64,000 nucleotides of DNA from NCBI GenBank assembly GCA_002710685.1, contig PALD01000071.1, positions 186,001-250,000 on the forward strand. Direction: 5' to 3'. A model generated the notes under the pieces. It was not told the origin of the DNA. It was given only the letters and a program-made list of their open reading frames with translations, and did not search any database. Positions 43,188 through 52,442 of this stretch are shown here, in pieces; position 1 is the stretch's first letter, and every line of letters begins with the position of its first letter. The translations under genes were made by a program, and so were the position numbers. This stretch comes from Cytophagaceae bacterium. Its GTDB lineage: Bacteria > Bacteroidota > Bacteroidia > Flavobacteriales > Flavobacteriaceae.

Positions 43188-43733
43188 TTATACTTTTCCT
43201 TCTTCAAGATGTATCAATGCAAAAACGGCATAGTTGAGCATATCCTGATAATTTGCACCTATACCTTCAGATACAAGAGTCTTTCCCTGGTTGTTTTCTA
43301 TTTGCTTGACGCGCAATAATTTTTGCAGGATAAGGTCAGTTAGCGAGCTGATGCGCATATCGCGCCAGGCTTCCCCATAGTCATGGTTCTTGTCTTCCAT
43401 GAGTTTTTTTGTGGCGGCGACCTTCACATCATACAGTTCAAGAGATTCTTCAAGCGGCATATCTGGTTGGTCAACAATGCCCTTTTCAATCTGTATGAGC
43501 GCCATGATGCAATAGTTTATGATGCCCACAAACTCTGAAGCTTCATCTTCATCCACCTTTCTAGAGGCATTTTGCTGTAAGCTGCGTATGCGTTGCGCCT
43601 TGATGAAAATCTGGTCAGTAAGTGATGGCAGGCGCAAGATGCGCCATGCGCTGCCATAATCTTTCATCTTGTTTTCAAACAGTTGCCGGCAGGTGGTGAT
43701 TATGCTGTCGTACTGCGTGGAGGTTTTGGTCAT
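43188..43733 (-). CDS. DUF1599-family protein
   Basis: 181 aa from ATG 43733; an in-frame TTG at 43775 would add 14 residues and invade the divergent folP promoter. It contains two copies of the DUF1599 unit: KDYGSAWRILRLPSLTDQIFIKAQRIR (Gly-Ser-Ala-Trp-Arg ... Lys-Ala) and DYGEAWRDMRISSLTDLILQ, each followed by acidic residues. These all-helical proteins resemble nucleotide pyrophosphohydrolase-type folds, but no activity is established. It heads the minus-strand run through the DoxX-type gene (19 bp gap) and is divergent from folP. Confidence 0.88.
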   Translation of the reverse strand: MTKTSTQYDSIITTCRQLFENKMKDYGSAWRILRLPSLTDQIFIKAQRIRSLQQNASRKVDEDEASEFVGIINYCIMALIQIEKGIVDQPDMPLEESLELYDVKVAATKKLMEDKNHDYGEAWRDMRISSLTDLILQKLLRVKQIENNQGKTLVSEGIGANYQDMLNYAVFALIHLEEGKV

Positions 43734-43804
43734 CAGTGCAAGTGAATTTGCGTAAATTTCGCCTAAAATAAACAATTACTAAAACCTGTAACCCTTCAAT
43801 TTTA

Positions 43805-44638
43805 ATGAAATCCATCAATTGTAGAGGAAAGCTCATCAATCTCGATATGCCCCGCGTCATGGGTGTGCTCAACATCACGCCAGATTCCTTTTACGATGGG
43901 GGCAAGTATAGAAATGTTGATATGATTTTGGCGCAAGCCAAAAAAATGCTGGAGGATGGCGCAACATTCATTGATGTGGGAGGTTACAGCTCCCGGCCAG
44001 GTGCAAAAGATATTTCTCCAGAAGAAGAAAAATGCAGGATAGTGCCCATCATACAGTTGCTGGTTGCTGAAAACCCCGAAATATGCATCTCTGTTGACAC
44101 CTTTAGGGCAGGCGTTGCCCGGGCAGGTATTGAGGCGGGAGCGGCAATCATCAATGATATTTCTGGGGGGATGCTTGATAAAAACATGCTGCCCACGGTC
44201 GCAAGCCTCAAAGTACCCTATGTGCTGATGCATATGCGGGGCACGCCGCGCACCATGAAGACCCTGGTTGAGTATGATGATGTGGTCAGGGAAGTTGTTC
44301 TATGGCTAAGCGAGAGAATATCAATGGCCCGTGAACTGGGCATTGACGACATTATTGCAGATCCTGGTTTTGGATTTGCAAAAACAGTGGCGCAAAATTT
44401 TGAAATGCTCAATAAAATGGAGGTTTTTCAATCTCTTGACGTGCCTCTTTTAGCAGGGCTTTCGCGAAAATCAACCATTTACAAGACCTTGGGCATCACC
44501 GCTGATGAGGCACTTAATGGTACCACCGTGCTCAATACCCTTGCCTTGCAAAAGGGCGCTTCCATTTTAAGGGTACATGATGTCAAGGAGGCCATGGAGA
44601 CCATAAAATTGATGGAAAAGGTCAACACTGCGCCATAA
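43805..44638 (+). CDS. folP: Dihydropteroate synthase
   Basis: The 277-aa TIM-barrel enzyme of folate synthesis joins para-aminobenzoate to the pterin pyrophosphate. Signatures are MGVLNITPDSFYDGGKY, then GATFIDVGGYSSRPGA, NDISGGM, DPGFGFAKT, and the C-terminal Ser-Arg-Lys in LAGLSRKSTIY. It is divergent from the DUF1599 gene, a common flavobacterial pairing. The dispersed palindrome at 43926-43943 encodes Leu-Ala-Gln-Ala-Lys-Lys in a surface helix. Confidence 0.96.
   Translation: MKSINCRGKLINLDMPRVMGVLNITPDSFYDGGKYRNVDMILAQAKKMLEDGATFIDVGGYSSRPGAKDISPEEEKCRIVPIIQLLVAENPEICISVDTFRAGVARAGIEAGAAIINDISGGMLDKNMLPTVASLKVPYVLMHMRGTPRTMKTLVEYDDVVREVVLWLSERISMARELGIDDIIADPGFGFAKTVAQNFEMLNKMEVFQSLDVPLLAGLSRKSTIYKTLGITADEALNGTTVLNTLALQKGASILRVHDVKEAMETIKLMEKVNTAP
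43926..43943. repeat. Dispersed palindrome, TTTTGGC-GCAA-GCCAAAA
   Basis: 7-bp arms with a 4-bp spacer within folP. A shorter relative, TTTCGCGAAA, lies at 44460-44469 in the same gene. Confidence 0.6.
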
Positions 44639-44677
44639 ATTCTACTTAACTTATATTCGCAAACTTATTAAGTTGAT

Positions 44678-45631
44678 ATGAGCATATTTTTGATATTACT
44701 GGGGCTTACGCTGCTCGTGATAGGTGGTGAGTTTTTAGTGCGGGCATCGGTGGGGCTTTCCTTTAAGCTCAACCTTTCTAAAATGGTCATCGGCCTCACG
44801 GTGGTCTCTTTTGCCACCTCTGCACCAGAGCTGCTGGTAAGTTTGCAGGCCGCGCTCAATGGGTTTTCTGACATTGCCCTGGGCAATGTCATAGGCAGTA
44901 ATGTGGCAAACATAGGCCTGGTGCTTGGTTTGACTGCCATGCTGAGCACCCTGGGCATAGACCGTGATTTTTTTAGGTTCAACTGGCCGGTGATGGTCCT
45001 TTTCTCTTTTGCACTGTATGTGTTTTTACAAAATGACGGTAACCTTTCAAGAGGTGAGGGGGTGATTCTCTTTGTGGGCCTGCTGCTGTACTTGTTCTTC
45101 TTGATCAGGAGGGCAAAAAACGCAAGGCCTACACAAGAAGGACAAAATGATGCGATTGATGATGGCCTGTCCAAGACCTCTTATTTTAAGATCGTGATAT
45201 GGTTGTTGATAGGCGGTACCGCGCTTTATTTTGGCTCACAATGGTTGGTTAACGGTGCAACGGATGTTGCAAAATACCTGGGGGTGAGTGATTATGCCAT
45301 TTCGGTGACGGTGATCGCGATAGGGACGAGCGTGCCTGAGCTGGCAGCTTCTCTTATAGCTGCCGCAAAAAGGGAGAAGGCCATCTCCCTGGGGAACCTC
45401 ATAGGGTCAAACATTTTTAATATCGCCTCTGTCCTGGGCTTAACGGCCATGATAAAACCCATTGGCGTGGTGGATGAAAGCATCTTGTCCACCAATATCT
45501 TCTGGCTGCTTGGTTTTGCGCTGATATTGCTTCCGCTGGGGATGTTGCCCATAAAAATGGAGCTTAACCGCTGGAAGGGTGTCCTGCTCTTTGTGGCCTA
45601 TAGTGTCTTTATAGGGCTGACGTTTATATAG
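44678..45631 (+). CDS. Calcium/sodium antiporter (CaCA family)
   Basis: At 317 aa, about ten membrane spans in two inverted halves. The alpha repeats are VVSFATSAPELLVSLQAAL with GNVIGSNVANIGLVLG in the first half, and IGTSVPELAASLIAA with GNLIGSNIFNIASVLG in the second. It exchanges cytoplasmic Ca2+ for Na+ (or K+) at the inner membrane. It follows folP by 39 bp; the terminator region at 45632-45678 separates it from the convergent glutamine synthetase gene. Confidence 0.94.
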   Translation: MSIFLILLGLTLLVIGGEFLVRASVGLSFKLNLSKMVIGLTVVSFATSAPELLVSLQAALNGFSDIALGNVIGSNVANIGLVLGLTAMLSTLGIDRDFFRFNWPVMVLFSFALYVFLQNDGNLSRGEGVILFVGLLLYLFFLIRRAKNARPTQEGQNDAIDDGLSKTSYFKIVIWLLIGGTALYFGSQWLVNGATDVAKYLGVSDYAISVTVIAIGTSVPELAASLIAAAKREKAISLGNLIGSNIFNIASVLGLTAMIKPIGVVDESILSTNIFWLLGFALILLPLGMLPIKMELNRWKGVLLFVAYSVFIGLTFI

Positions 45632-45646
45632 CTTTCGCCGAAAGGC

Positions 45647-45678
45647 AAAAAAAAACCCGCTCTGTAAAACAGAACGGG
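45647..45678 (-). terminator. Terminator of the class II glutamine synthetase gene
   Basis: Arms CCCG-C-TCTGT (45656-45665) and ACAGA-A-CGGG (45669-45678) with one mismatch and an AAA loop. On the minus strand it is followed by a run of nine T. A variant palindrome (CTTTCG-C-CGAAAG, 45632-45644) lies next to it, after the antiporter stop. Confidence 0.8.
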
Positions 45679-45701
45679 CCTTTACCAACATTATAATTGT
45701 A

Positions 45702-46718
45702 TTAAAGCTTTTTCTCAGCTCCTTTTACCGTTTTGACGATACGCCCGGCAATCTTGTAAGGGTCACCGTTAGATGCGGGACGACGGTCTTCTAACCATCC
45801 TTTCCATCCGCGCTCTACCGTGATGATAGGGATGCGGATTGATGCTCCACGGTCAGATACGCCATAGGAGAAGTCATTGATGGATGCAGTCTCGTGAAGG
45901 CCGGTAAGGCGCTGGTCATTAAACTCTCCATATACTTCAATATGCTCCTTGGTCACTGGGCGGAATGCTTCACAGATGGTGTCATAAACATCCTTTGAAC
46001 CTGCATTTCTCAGTGTTGAGTTTGAGAAGTTTGCGTGCATACCACTACCGTTCCAGTCACCTTTAATAGGTTTTGGGTGGAACTCGATGTAGTATCCATA
46101 ATCTTCTGTAAGTCTTTGTAGCAGGTAACGTGCTATCCAGATTTCATCACCTGCTTTTTTAGCTCCTTTTGCAAACAGTTGAAATTCCCACTGTCCACTT
46201 GCCACTTCCTGGTTGATACCTTCAAAGTTAAGGCCAGCTTCTATACATAGGTCAGCGTGTTCTTCTACAAACGCCCTGCCGTGTGTGTTCTTACCGCCCA
46301 CAGAGCAGTAGTACATACCTTGTGGTCCAGGGTATCCACCTACTGGGAACCCTAGGGGTAGTTGGGTACTTTTATCCATAATGAAATACTCCTGCTCAAA
46401 ACCAAACCAGAAGTCATTGTCATCATCATCTATGGTAGCCCTTGCATTGGATTCATGCGGGGTGCCATCAGCATTAAGAACTTCAGTCATTACAAGATAT
46501 CCGTCTTTTCTTGCCGGGTCCGGATAAATTGCCACAGGTTTAAGTAAACAATCAGAAGATCCACCCTCGGCCTGTTTAGTAGATGAACCATCAAAAGACC
46601 ACGTAGGGCAGTCTTCAAGTTTTCCGCTAAAATCTTCTTCAATTTTTGTTTTACTTCTAAGGTTTGATGTTGGTTTGTAACCATCTAACCAGATGTATTC
46701 CAATTTAGATTTGCCCAT
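45702..46718 (-). CDS. Glutamine synthetase, eukaryote-like class II
   Basis: The 338-aa length fits GSII, not the 450-470 aa of GSI. Class II landmarks are EYIWLDGY, WSFDGSSTKQAEG, FGFEQEYFIMD and GDWNGSGMHANFS, with RGASIRIP near the C-terminus. It makes glutamine from glutamate, ammonia and ATP. It is divergent from the class III gene at 46919 across a 200-bp region. Its codon use looks restricted, as expected for strong expression. Confidence 0.95.
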   Translation of the reverse strand: MGKSKLEYIWLDGYKPTSNLRSKTKIEEDFSGKLEDCPTWSFDGSSTKQAEGGSSDCLLKPVAIYPDPARKDGYLVMTEVLNADGTPHESNARATIDDDDNDFWFGFEQEYFIMDKSTQLPLGFPVGGYPGPQGMYYCSVGGKNTHGRAFVEEHADLCIEAGLNFEGINQEVASGQWEFQLFAKGAKKAGDEIWIARYLLQRLTEDYGYYIEFHPKPIKGDWNGSGMHANFSNSTLRNAGSKDVYDTICEAFRPVTKEHIEVYGEFNDQRLTGLHETASINDFSYGVSDRGASIRIPIITVERGWKGWLEDRRPASNGDPYKIAGRIVKTVKGAEKKL

Positions 46719-46918
46719 AACAGCTGTAATTTTTTAAAATTTGATTTTAATGAACAGTAAATATAAGATTTCTTAATTATCTACCATTGGGATGGGGTGG
46801 GGTATCTTGGTCAAAATGATATATTTTTTATAATTAGCCCCCGCTTATAAGGGGGTATATTGAAAAATCAAATATTTTTGCGTACTCATTTTTGTAAATT
46901 GATAAAAATCATCAAAAA

Positions 46919-49099
46919 ATGTCAACATATAGATTTGCCGCTTTACAGGATTTCTGGCATAGAAAACCCGTTGAAATAAGTGTTTCTAAAGATAGGGCCA
47001 GCCGCTTTGCCGGGAATGTTTTTAATATAAAGGCCATGCAATCTGCATTGCCGGGGGATGCCCTGGATGCTGTGAAGGATGCGGTTAAAAAAGGCAGCAA
47101 GATTGATAGGAAATATGCAAACAGTATTGCCACGGCAATGAAACAATGGGCCATCTCAAAAGGGGCCACACATTATACACACTGGTTTCAACCCTTGACG
47201 GGTGCGACGGCTGAAAAGCACGATGCATTCCTTGAGGTACTGCGTGATGGATCTGCGATCGAGAGTTTTGGCGGAAGCCAACTTGTACAGCAAGAACCTG
47301 ATGCTTCATCTTTTCCGCACGGGGGCTTGAGAAATACCTTTGAGGCACGCGGCTACACGGCCTGGGACCCTACTTCACCAGCTTTTGTGATGGGGACCAC
47401 GCTTTGTATTCCTACCATATTTGTATCCTACACCGGGAGTGCACTGGATAACAAGACCCCGTTGCTGCGAGCCCTGAATGCCCTTGATGAGGCTGCGACC
47501 CAGGTGGCCAATTATTTTGACAAGAGTGTTTCTAAAGTCAACGCGACCCTGGGATGGGAGCAGGAATTTTTTCTTGTCGATGCATCGCTCGCGCTCGCCA
47601 GGCCGGATATCATACAGGCCGGAAGGGCGCTTTTGGGCCATTCACCGGCAAAGGGGCAGCAGTTGAGCGATCATTATTTTGGTTCTATCCCTTCGCGGGT
47701 GCTAAGCTTTATGCGCGACCTTGAAGACGAGTGCATCGCACTGGGTGTGCCGCTGAAGACAAGACACAATGAGGTGGCGCCCAGCCAATTTGAGTTGGCA
47801 CCCATTTATGAAGAGGCAAACCTTGCCGTGGACCATAACTCATTGATCATGGACCTGATGGATAAGGTTGCCCAGCGGCATCATTATAAGGTGTTGTTTC
47901 ATGAAAAGCCTTTTCCCAATATTAATGGTAGCGGCAAGCACAATAACTGGAGCCTGGAGACAGACACGGGCGTCAACCTGCTGGCCCCGGGCACCACACC
48001 CACAAAGAACCTGCAGTTCCTGGCATTTTTCATCAATACCATCAAGGCCGTTTATGACAATGAAGAACTCATACGCGCTTCTGTGGCTTCCGCCGGAAAT
48101 GACTACCGCCTGGGTGCTGATGAAGCCCCACCGGCAATCATGTCAGTATATATAGGAAAGCAGTTGACCCAGGTGCTCGATGAGCTTGAAAAGGTGACCG
48201 ATGGCAAACTTTCACCAGAGGAAAAGACCGAACTGAAACTCAACGTCGTGGGTAAAATACCAGAAATCCTACTTGATAATACAGATAGGAACCGTACATC
48301 ACCCTTTGCCTTTACCGGGAATAAATTTGAGTTTAGGGCCGTGGGCTCACAAGCCAATTGTGCGAAGCCCATGACCGTCATCAATACCGTGGTCGCAAAG
48401 CAACTGCGGGACTTTAAGAACGAGGTGGATTTTCTCATCGAGAACAAGTCCATGAAAAAGGACGATGCCATCTTCAATGTGCTCAGGGAGTACATAAAAT
48501 CGTCAAAAAAGATACGCTATGAAGGTGATGGATATGCAGAGAACTGGGAGAAGAAAGCCTTACGGCGAAAGCTAAGCAACCACAAGACCACCCCAGAAGC
48601 ACTCAAGATACAGCTCAATAAAAAGACCATCAAGCTCTTTGAGGAAATGGAGATCATGACCGAAGCCGAAATAAGGGCAAGGCATGAAATAGAAATAGAA
48701 GAATATACCAAGCATGTACAGATTGAGAGCCGCGTACTGGGGTCAATGGCGCGCAACCATATCATCCCCACCGCCATACGTTATCAAAACATGCTTATAG
48801 AAAACGTACAAGGGCTCAAGGCAATCTATGAGAAGGATTTTAAGGACATAGCGGGTGAACAAATGAAGCTTATTGAGGATATCTCAAACCATATAACGGC
48901 AATAAATGCAGGGATCACGGAGATGATTGAGGAGAGAAAAGACGCCAATAAGCTGGCCATTGAAGAGAGGGCCGCGGCCTACAATGAGAAAGTAAGGCCT
49001 TTTTTTGAAACCATAAAATATCACAGTGACAAACTTGAGTTGCTCGTGGAAGATAAATTGTGGCCACTCCCTAAAGTGCGAGAAATCTTATTGCTGTAA
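46919..49099 (+). CDS. glnN: Glutamine synthetase type III
   Basis: The 726-aa length is typical of GSIII. Landmarks are GWEQEFFLVDASL, KTRHNEVAPSQFELAPIYEE, NINGSGKHNNWSL and NRTSPFAFTGNKFEFRAVGS. The C-terminal 200 residues are helical, as in the family. It assimilates ammonium. Divergent pairing with a class II enzyme suggests shared nitrogen control of both from 46719-46918. A -7-like TATTTTTG lies at 46873-46880, but its TTG spacing is poor. Confidence 0.96.
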   Translation: MSTYRFAALQDFWHRKPVEISVSKDRASRFAGNVFNIKAMQSALPGDALDAVKDAVKKGSKIDRKYANSIATAMKQWAISKGATHYTHWFQPLTGATAEKHDAFLEVLRDGSAIESFGGSQLVQQEPDASSFPHGGLRNTFEARGYTAWDPTSPAFVMGTTLCIPTIFVSYTGSALDNKTPLLRALNALDEAATQVANYFDKSVSKVNATLGWEQEFFLVDASLALARPDIIQAGRALLGHSPAKGQQLSDHYFGSIPSRVLSFMRDLEDECIALGVPLKTRHNEVAPSQFELAPIYEEANLAVDHNSLIMDLMDKVAQRHHYKVLFHEKPFPNINGSGKHNNWSLETDTGVNLLAPGTTPTKNLQFLAFFINTIKAVYDNEELIRASVASAGNDYRLGADEAPPAIMSVYIGKQLTQVLDELEKVTDGKLSPEEKTELKLNVVGKIPEILLDNTDRNRTSPFAFTGNKFEFRAVGSQANCAKPMTVINTVVAKQLRDFKNEVDFLIENKSMKKDDAIFNVLREYIKSSKKIRYEGDGYAENWEKKALRRKLSNHKTTPEALKIQLNKKTIKLFEEMEIMTEAEIRARHEIEIEEYTKHVQIESRVLGSMARNHIIPTAIRYQNMLIENVQGLKAIYEKDFKDIAGEQMKLIEDISNHITAINAGITEMIEERKDANKLAIEERAAAYNEKVRPFFETIKYHSDKLELLVEDKLWPLPKVREILLL

Positions 49100-49100
49100 T

Positions 49101-52100
49101 TTATTTGAGTGCTGAAGACAGTAACCTCAATATTTCACGATCACTGGCATAATCTGATGGAGTTTGACCTCTAGAAGTCTTTAACGAGGGGTCAGCACCT
49201 AGGTTCAGGAGCTTTTCAACCAGGGGTTTTTTGGTATTGTTGCCCGTGGAGGCGATGTGCAGTACGGTTTCACCCATACTGTTTCTTGAGTTGACATCCA
49301 TGCCATGGGATGTAAGCAGGTTGATGAGTTCAATATCAACATCTTCATAGTTTGCACATATCATGATCATGGCGGTGGTGGCTAGCATACTACTGCAAAA
49401 GGTCTTGTTATACTCCAGCAATACCCTTGTTGCCTCTATGTTGTTGTTCTTTATGGTGGCGAGCACAACCTCATTACTTGCAGTTACACCAGCATCAAGC
49501 AGGAGTTTAAGGGCTTCGGTATTTTTATAGTACAGGGCGGTATCAAGACCGGTATCAGGATCAACATTTTTATTGAGCAGTGCAGATACAACCTTGTTGT
49601 GAAAAGCCCTTATCGCGACCGTGAGCATCTTGCCCTTTAGGATATTGCCGTCGCTTTCCCGTATCAACAGTGAGAATAGGTCTTCGTTTTGTTTATTTTG
49701 TGCCGTTTCAAGATTTTCAATGGTGGGGGAAACCTGTAAGTCAAGAAGGGCCCGGGCAAGGTTTATCTCTTCGTTTTCAATAGCAGCTTGAAGTAAGGCA
49801 CTGGGTGAATATCCTGATTTTGCAATGAGCATCTTAAGTTCTGGATACTGCTTTTGCGATGCATACAGCAATAGGTCAACATCTATATCCTTAACCTTAT
49901 CAATCAAGAATTCTGCAATATCAACCCTTTTCTTGTCCAGGGCAAGATAAATACTTGGGTTGAGGTCGATTTGAGTTTTGCCCAGCATTGATCTTAAGAG
50001 GTCTCCATAGCCGTTTTCAATGGTCTTGAAAATATGTTCTTGGGTGATTTCCATATCCTTATTGGCATTCAATATCTCATCAGCAATCCCTGTGTTTTCC
50101 ATATTTAGGGCTATGGTCAGGGCCTGCCCGGGCATGTAGTCCCTGTTTTTTAAGATGTATTGTAAAAGGTCCTGGCTCTCGGTATCCAGGGCAAGTTGCA
50201 TCAGGTTATTGCTCTGTCCACCTTTTTTCAGGGCCAGGAGGGCAGTTTCGGCATTGTTTTTATTTATGGATATATCGAGTATTTCATCAGCTTGATCCCT
50301 GTGGTCTAGGATAATCTTGAGCAGGGTAAGGTTGTTCTTTGCGATTTGCTCGGCAAGGAGAGGTTGAGGTAGGTCTTGAATGCTCAGTTCAAGATAATGT
50401 TGGAGCAGGGCTGGATTGTTTTGGCTTAAAGCCAAAACAATAATCTCATCTGTATAGGGCGTGTGATGGATTACAGTATCGATGATTTTTTGATTTTCAG
50501 TATCAAGTGCAGCCTGGAGCACGGCAGCATTACCCGTTGCACCTTTTGAAATAAAGGTGTTTACCAGGTCGAGGTCGCCGCTTTGTGCTGCCACAAAAAG
50601 GTCGCTGGAGGTAAACGAGTACCCTGTGTAATCAAAGACGGTCAATGCTTTTAAAATGTCATAATCCTGGAGGGATATGGCAAACTCCAGGTCATTGTTT
50701 ACCGGGGTGGCACCTTCTCGTAACAGGGCGGTAATCACTTGTGGAGCACGGTAGGCGACTGCTTTGTAGATCATGTTGTTCAATGGGGGTGCGCCCCTTT
50801 CAAGCAGGGTCAGTGCCTTGTCTTTTGTAAAATATTGAGGGTCAAAGGCTATCTCGAGGTCTGCCGTGGTGGGCCTAAAGCCCAGGTTGCAGAGCAGGTT
50901 GAGCAGGGAGGTGTCGTTATTGTTTTGTAGTACGGCTTTAAATAGCCCGTTGATATATTTCTTGTTGTCCTGCCTATACAGTTCAATAAGTTGTGTACTA
51001 TCTCCCCGGGCGGCGGCTGAAATCCATTGCGATTCAAGTGGGGTGCTGTACTTGTTGTGAAGGTTTGCAAAGGTTTCAAGTTCTTTTTTCTGTAAAGTAT
51101 AGGTCACGGTAAAAACATCATTGTCAATGGTCTTCACTTCAATGGTTTTCTTGATGGGGGCAATCAGGGCTTCTGCAACCTTGGTCTGGGCTTCTTTGCT
51201 CCCTGATACGCGCAGGGTGGTCCTGTCCTTTCCCTTGACCAGTTTTTTTGTATCATCCCATATACTTACGTATGCGCCGTCAAGGTCCTCTGGCGCGACC
51301 ATGAACTCCAGGGGCTTGTCCAGTTTTATCTTTTCGTCTGTAATCAGGGTGTTTGTGTTGATGTCGCCATAAGACATGACTGGGGCAGTCTTGATCATTG
51401 CTCCATCTTTAGCAAAAGCCCCATAGAATAAATCGCCAGCATAGGGTATTTCTTCTGGTTGCTGGCCCATCGATTTTTTTTCAAGGGTCTCGATACGTTG
51501 TATGAACAGCAGGGCGTATTTTTTATAAAAGGTAGATTGCTGCTTGGTGCTCTTAAACTCCATTGACTCATTGCTGGCCTGGTCAACGGCTTCTTGCAAT
51601 AGGGCACGTTTTGAGTCTATTGAAGGGTCCTGTGGAAAATTTTGAGGAGTCAATAAACTTGCCACAGATGCAAAGTCAACATCCACCGCAACGGGGTTCT
51701 TGGTAACGCTATTGACCCAATCCCCATATTGTAATGTTTCCCTGTTGCCGCCCTTAGTAAGTATTTTAGGAGGACTAAGATGTATATATGGATTGCTGTA
51801 AAGCCCAGAATTCAGGACTTGTTCTATGGCGTTGTTTACTTCATGAAGAAATGGAAATTTTGCATAGGGCGAATTGACAAAATCCCTTTTGTTCAGGGTA
51901 AACGAGACCAGGTAGCGCCCACCACGTGTAATGGACTTGATGTAATGTGAGCCAAAACGGTCAATAAATCCCCGTGGTGAAATGTCCATCCCCAGGCGCT
52001 CTACATTGTCCCTAAATGACGCGCTCAGCTTATCACTGGATATTTTTCTAGAACTTAATTGAACAGATCCATCAAGAAAAATCAATAATTGATTATCAAA

Positions 52101-52442
52101 GTCAGTGGTGTACAGTTGAAACTCCCTGGGTAGGTTAAAGGAGGAGAACGCACTGTTTTTATTGGCTTTCGCCAAAATGGAATTTTCAAATTCCCGTATG
52201 GAGTTTATATGATGAAACGTTACTGAGTCCTGGAACACTTCCTTAACTTCATTGAACTCAACTTCTTCAAAAATTGAATAGCCCCGGGTATTCAAAGGTG
52301 CCGCGGTATGCCAGTCCAGTGGGTTTGCATGCCTTATGTCAAAACCTGTGCCCAGGTTAATTTTGGACATATCTTGACCATGGGTAAATATCCCCAAAAA
52401 AAACAATAGACCAGATAGGCAGACAATTTTTCTTGTCACCAT
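49101..52442 (-). CDS. Secreted MACPF-domain protein with long ankyrin-type repeat region
   Basis: 1113 aa with signal peptide LSGLLFFLGIFTHGQ (cleavage near 23). Residues about 60-240 look like a MACPF domain: the signature FIDRFGSHYIKSITRGGRY (about 159-177) matches the family's Tyr/Phe-Gly-Thr/Ser-His-Tyr core followed by Gly-Gly. A middle part (about 380-450) mixes beta segments. From about 490 to the end there are roughly 18 ankyrin-like repeats, mostly diverged (ALLDLQVSPTIENLETAQN type), with canonical ones last (NSMGETVLHIASTGN, SRGQTPSDYASD). MACPF proteins form membrane pores or act in adhesion. It is divergent from the curli operon and has its own consensus promoter. Confidence 0.85.
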   Translation of the reverse strand: MVTRKIVCLSGLLFFLGIFTHGQDMSKINLGTGFDIRHANPLDWHTAAPLNTRGYSIFEEVEFNEVKEVFQDSVTFHHINSIREFENSILAKANKNSAFSSFNLPREFQLYTTDFDNQLLIFLDGSVQLSSRKISSDKLSASFRDNVERLGMDISPRGFIDRFGSHYIKSITRGGRYLVSFTLNKRDFVNSPYAKFPFLHEVNNAIEQVLNSGLYSNPYIHLSPPKILTKGGNRETLQYGDWVNSVTKNPVAVDVDFASVASLLTPQNFPQDPSIDSKRALLQEAVDQASNESMEFKSTKQQSTFYKKYALLFIQRIETLEKKSMGQQPEEIPYAGDLFYGAFAKDGAMIKTAPVMSYGDINTNTLITDEKIKLDKPLEFMVAPEDLDGAYVSIWDDTKKLVKGKDRTTLRVSGSKEAQTKVAEALIAPIKKTIEVKTIDNDVFTVTYTLQKKELETFANLHNKYSTPLESQWISAAARGDSTQLIELYRQDNKKYINGLFKAVLQNNNDTSLLNLLCNLGFRPTTADLEIAFDPQYFTKDKALTLLERGAPPLNNMIYKAVAYRAPQVITALLREGATPVNNDLEFAISLQDYDILKALTVFDYTGYSFTSSDLFVAAQSGDLDLVNTFISKGATGNAAVLQAALDTENQKIIDTVIHHTPYTDEIIVLALSQNNPALLQHYLELSIQDLPQPLLAEQIAKNNLTLLKIILDHRDQADEILDISINKNNAETALLALKKGGQSNNLMQLALDTESQDLLQYILKNRDYMPGQALTIALNMENTGIADEILNANKDMEITQEHIFKTIENGYGDLLRSMLGKTQIDLNPSIYLALDKKRVDIAEFLIDKVKDIDVDLLLYASQKQYPELKMLIAKSGYSPSALLQAAIENEEINLARALLDLQVSPTIENLETAQNKQNEDLFSLLIRESDGNILKGKMLTVAIRAFHNKVVSALLNKNVDPDTGLDTALYYKNTEALKLLLDAGVTASNEVVLATIKNNNIEATRVLLEYNKTFCSSMLATTAMIMICANYEDVDIELINLLTSHGMDVNSRNSMGETVLHIASTGNNTKKPLVEKLLNLGADPSLKTSRGQTPSDYASDREILRLLSSALK
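50415..50441. repeat. Dispersed 27-bp palindrome with TTTTGGCTT/AAGCCAAAA core
   Basis: Perfect 13-bp arms around a single A (50428), inside the ankyrin region of the MACPF protein, where the minus strand encodes Ile-Val-Leu-Ala-Leu-Ser-Gln-Asn. The core is identical to 37712-37730. Confidence 0.8.
52162..52175. repeat. Dispersed palindrome, TTGGC-TTTC-GCCAA
   Basis: 5-bp arms with the TTTC spacer typical of the family, in the N-terminal part of the MACPF gene. Weaker members with core GGC-TTTC-GCC occur at 40802-40811 and 63040-63049. Confidence 0.5.

Noticed and set aside
46873..46880. TATTTTTG as the glnN promoter
   Set aside because: It matches the -7 consensus, but the nearest TTG (46860-46862) is only 10 bp away instead of 19-21, so I did not list it as a promoter.
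48103..48495. 130-codon open frame on the minus strand
   Set aside because: It lies wholly antisense to the conserved glnN gene and its translation shows no family features; it is a shadow of the real frame.
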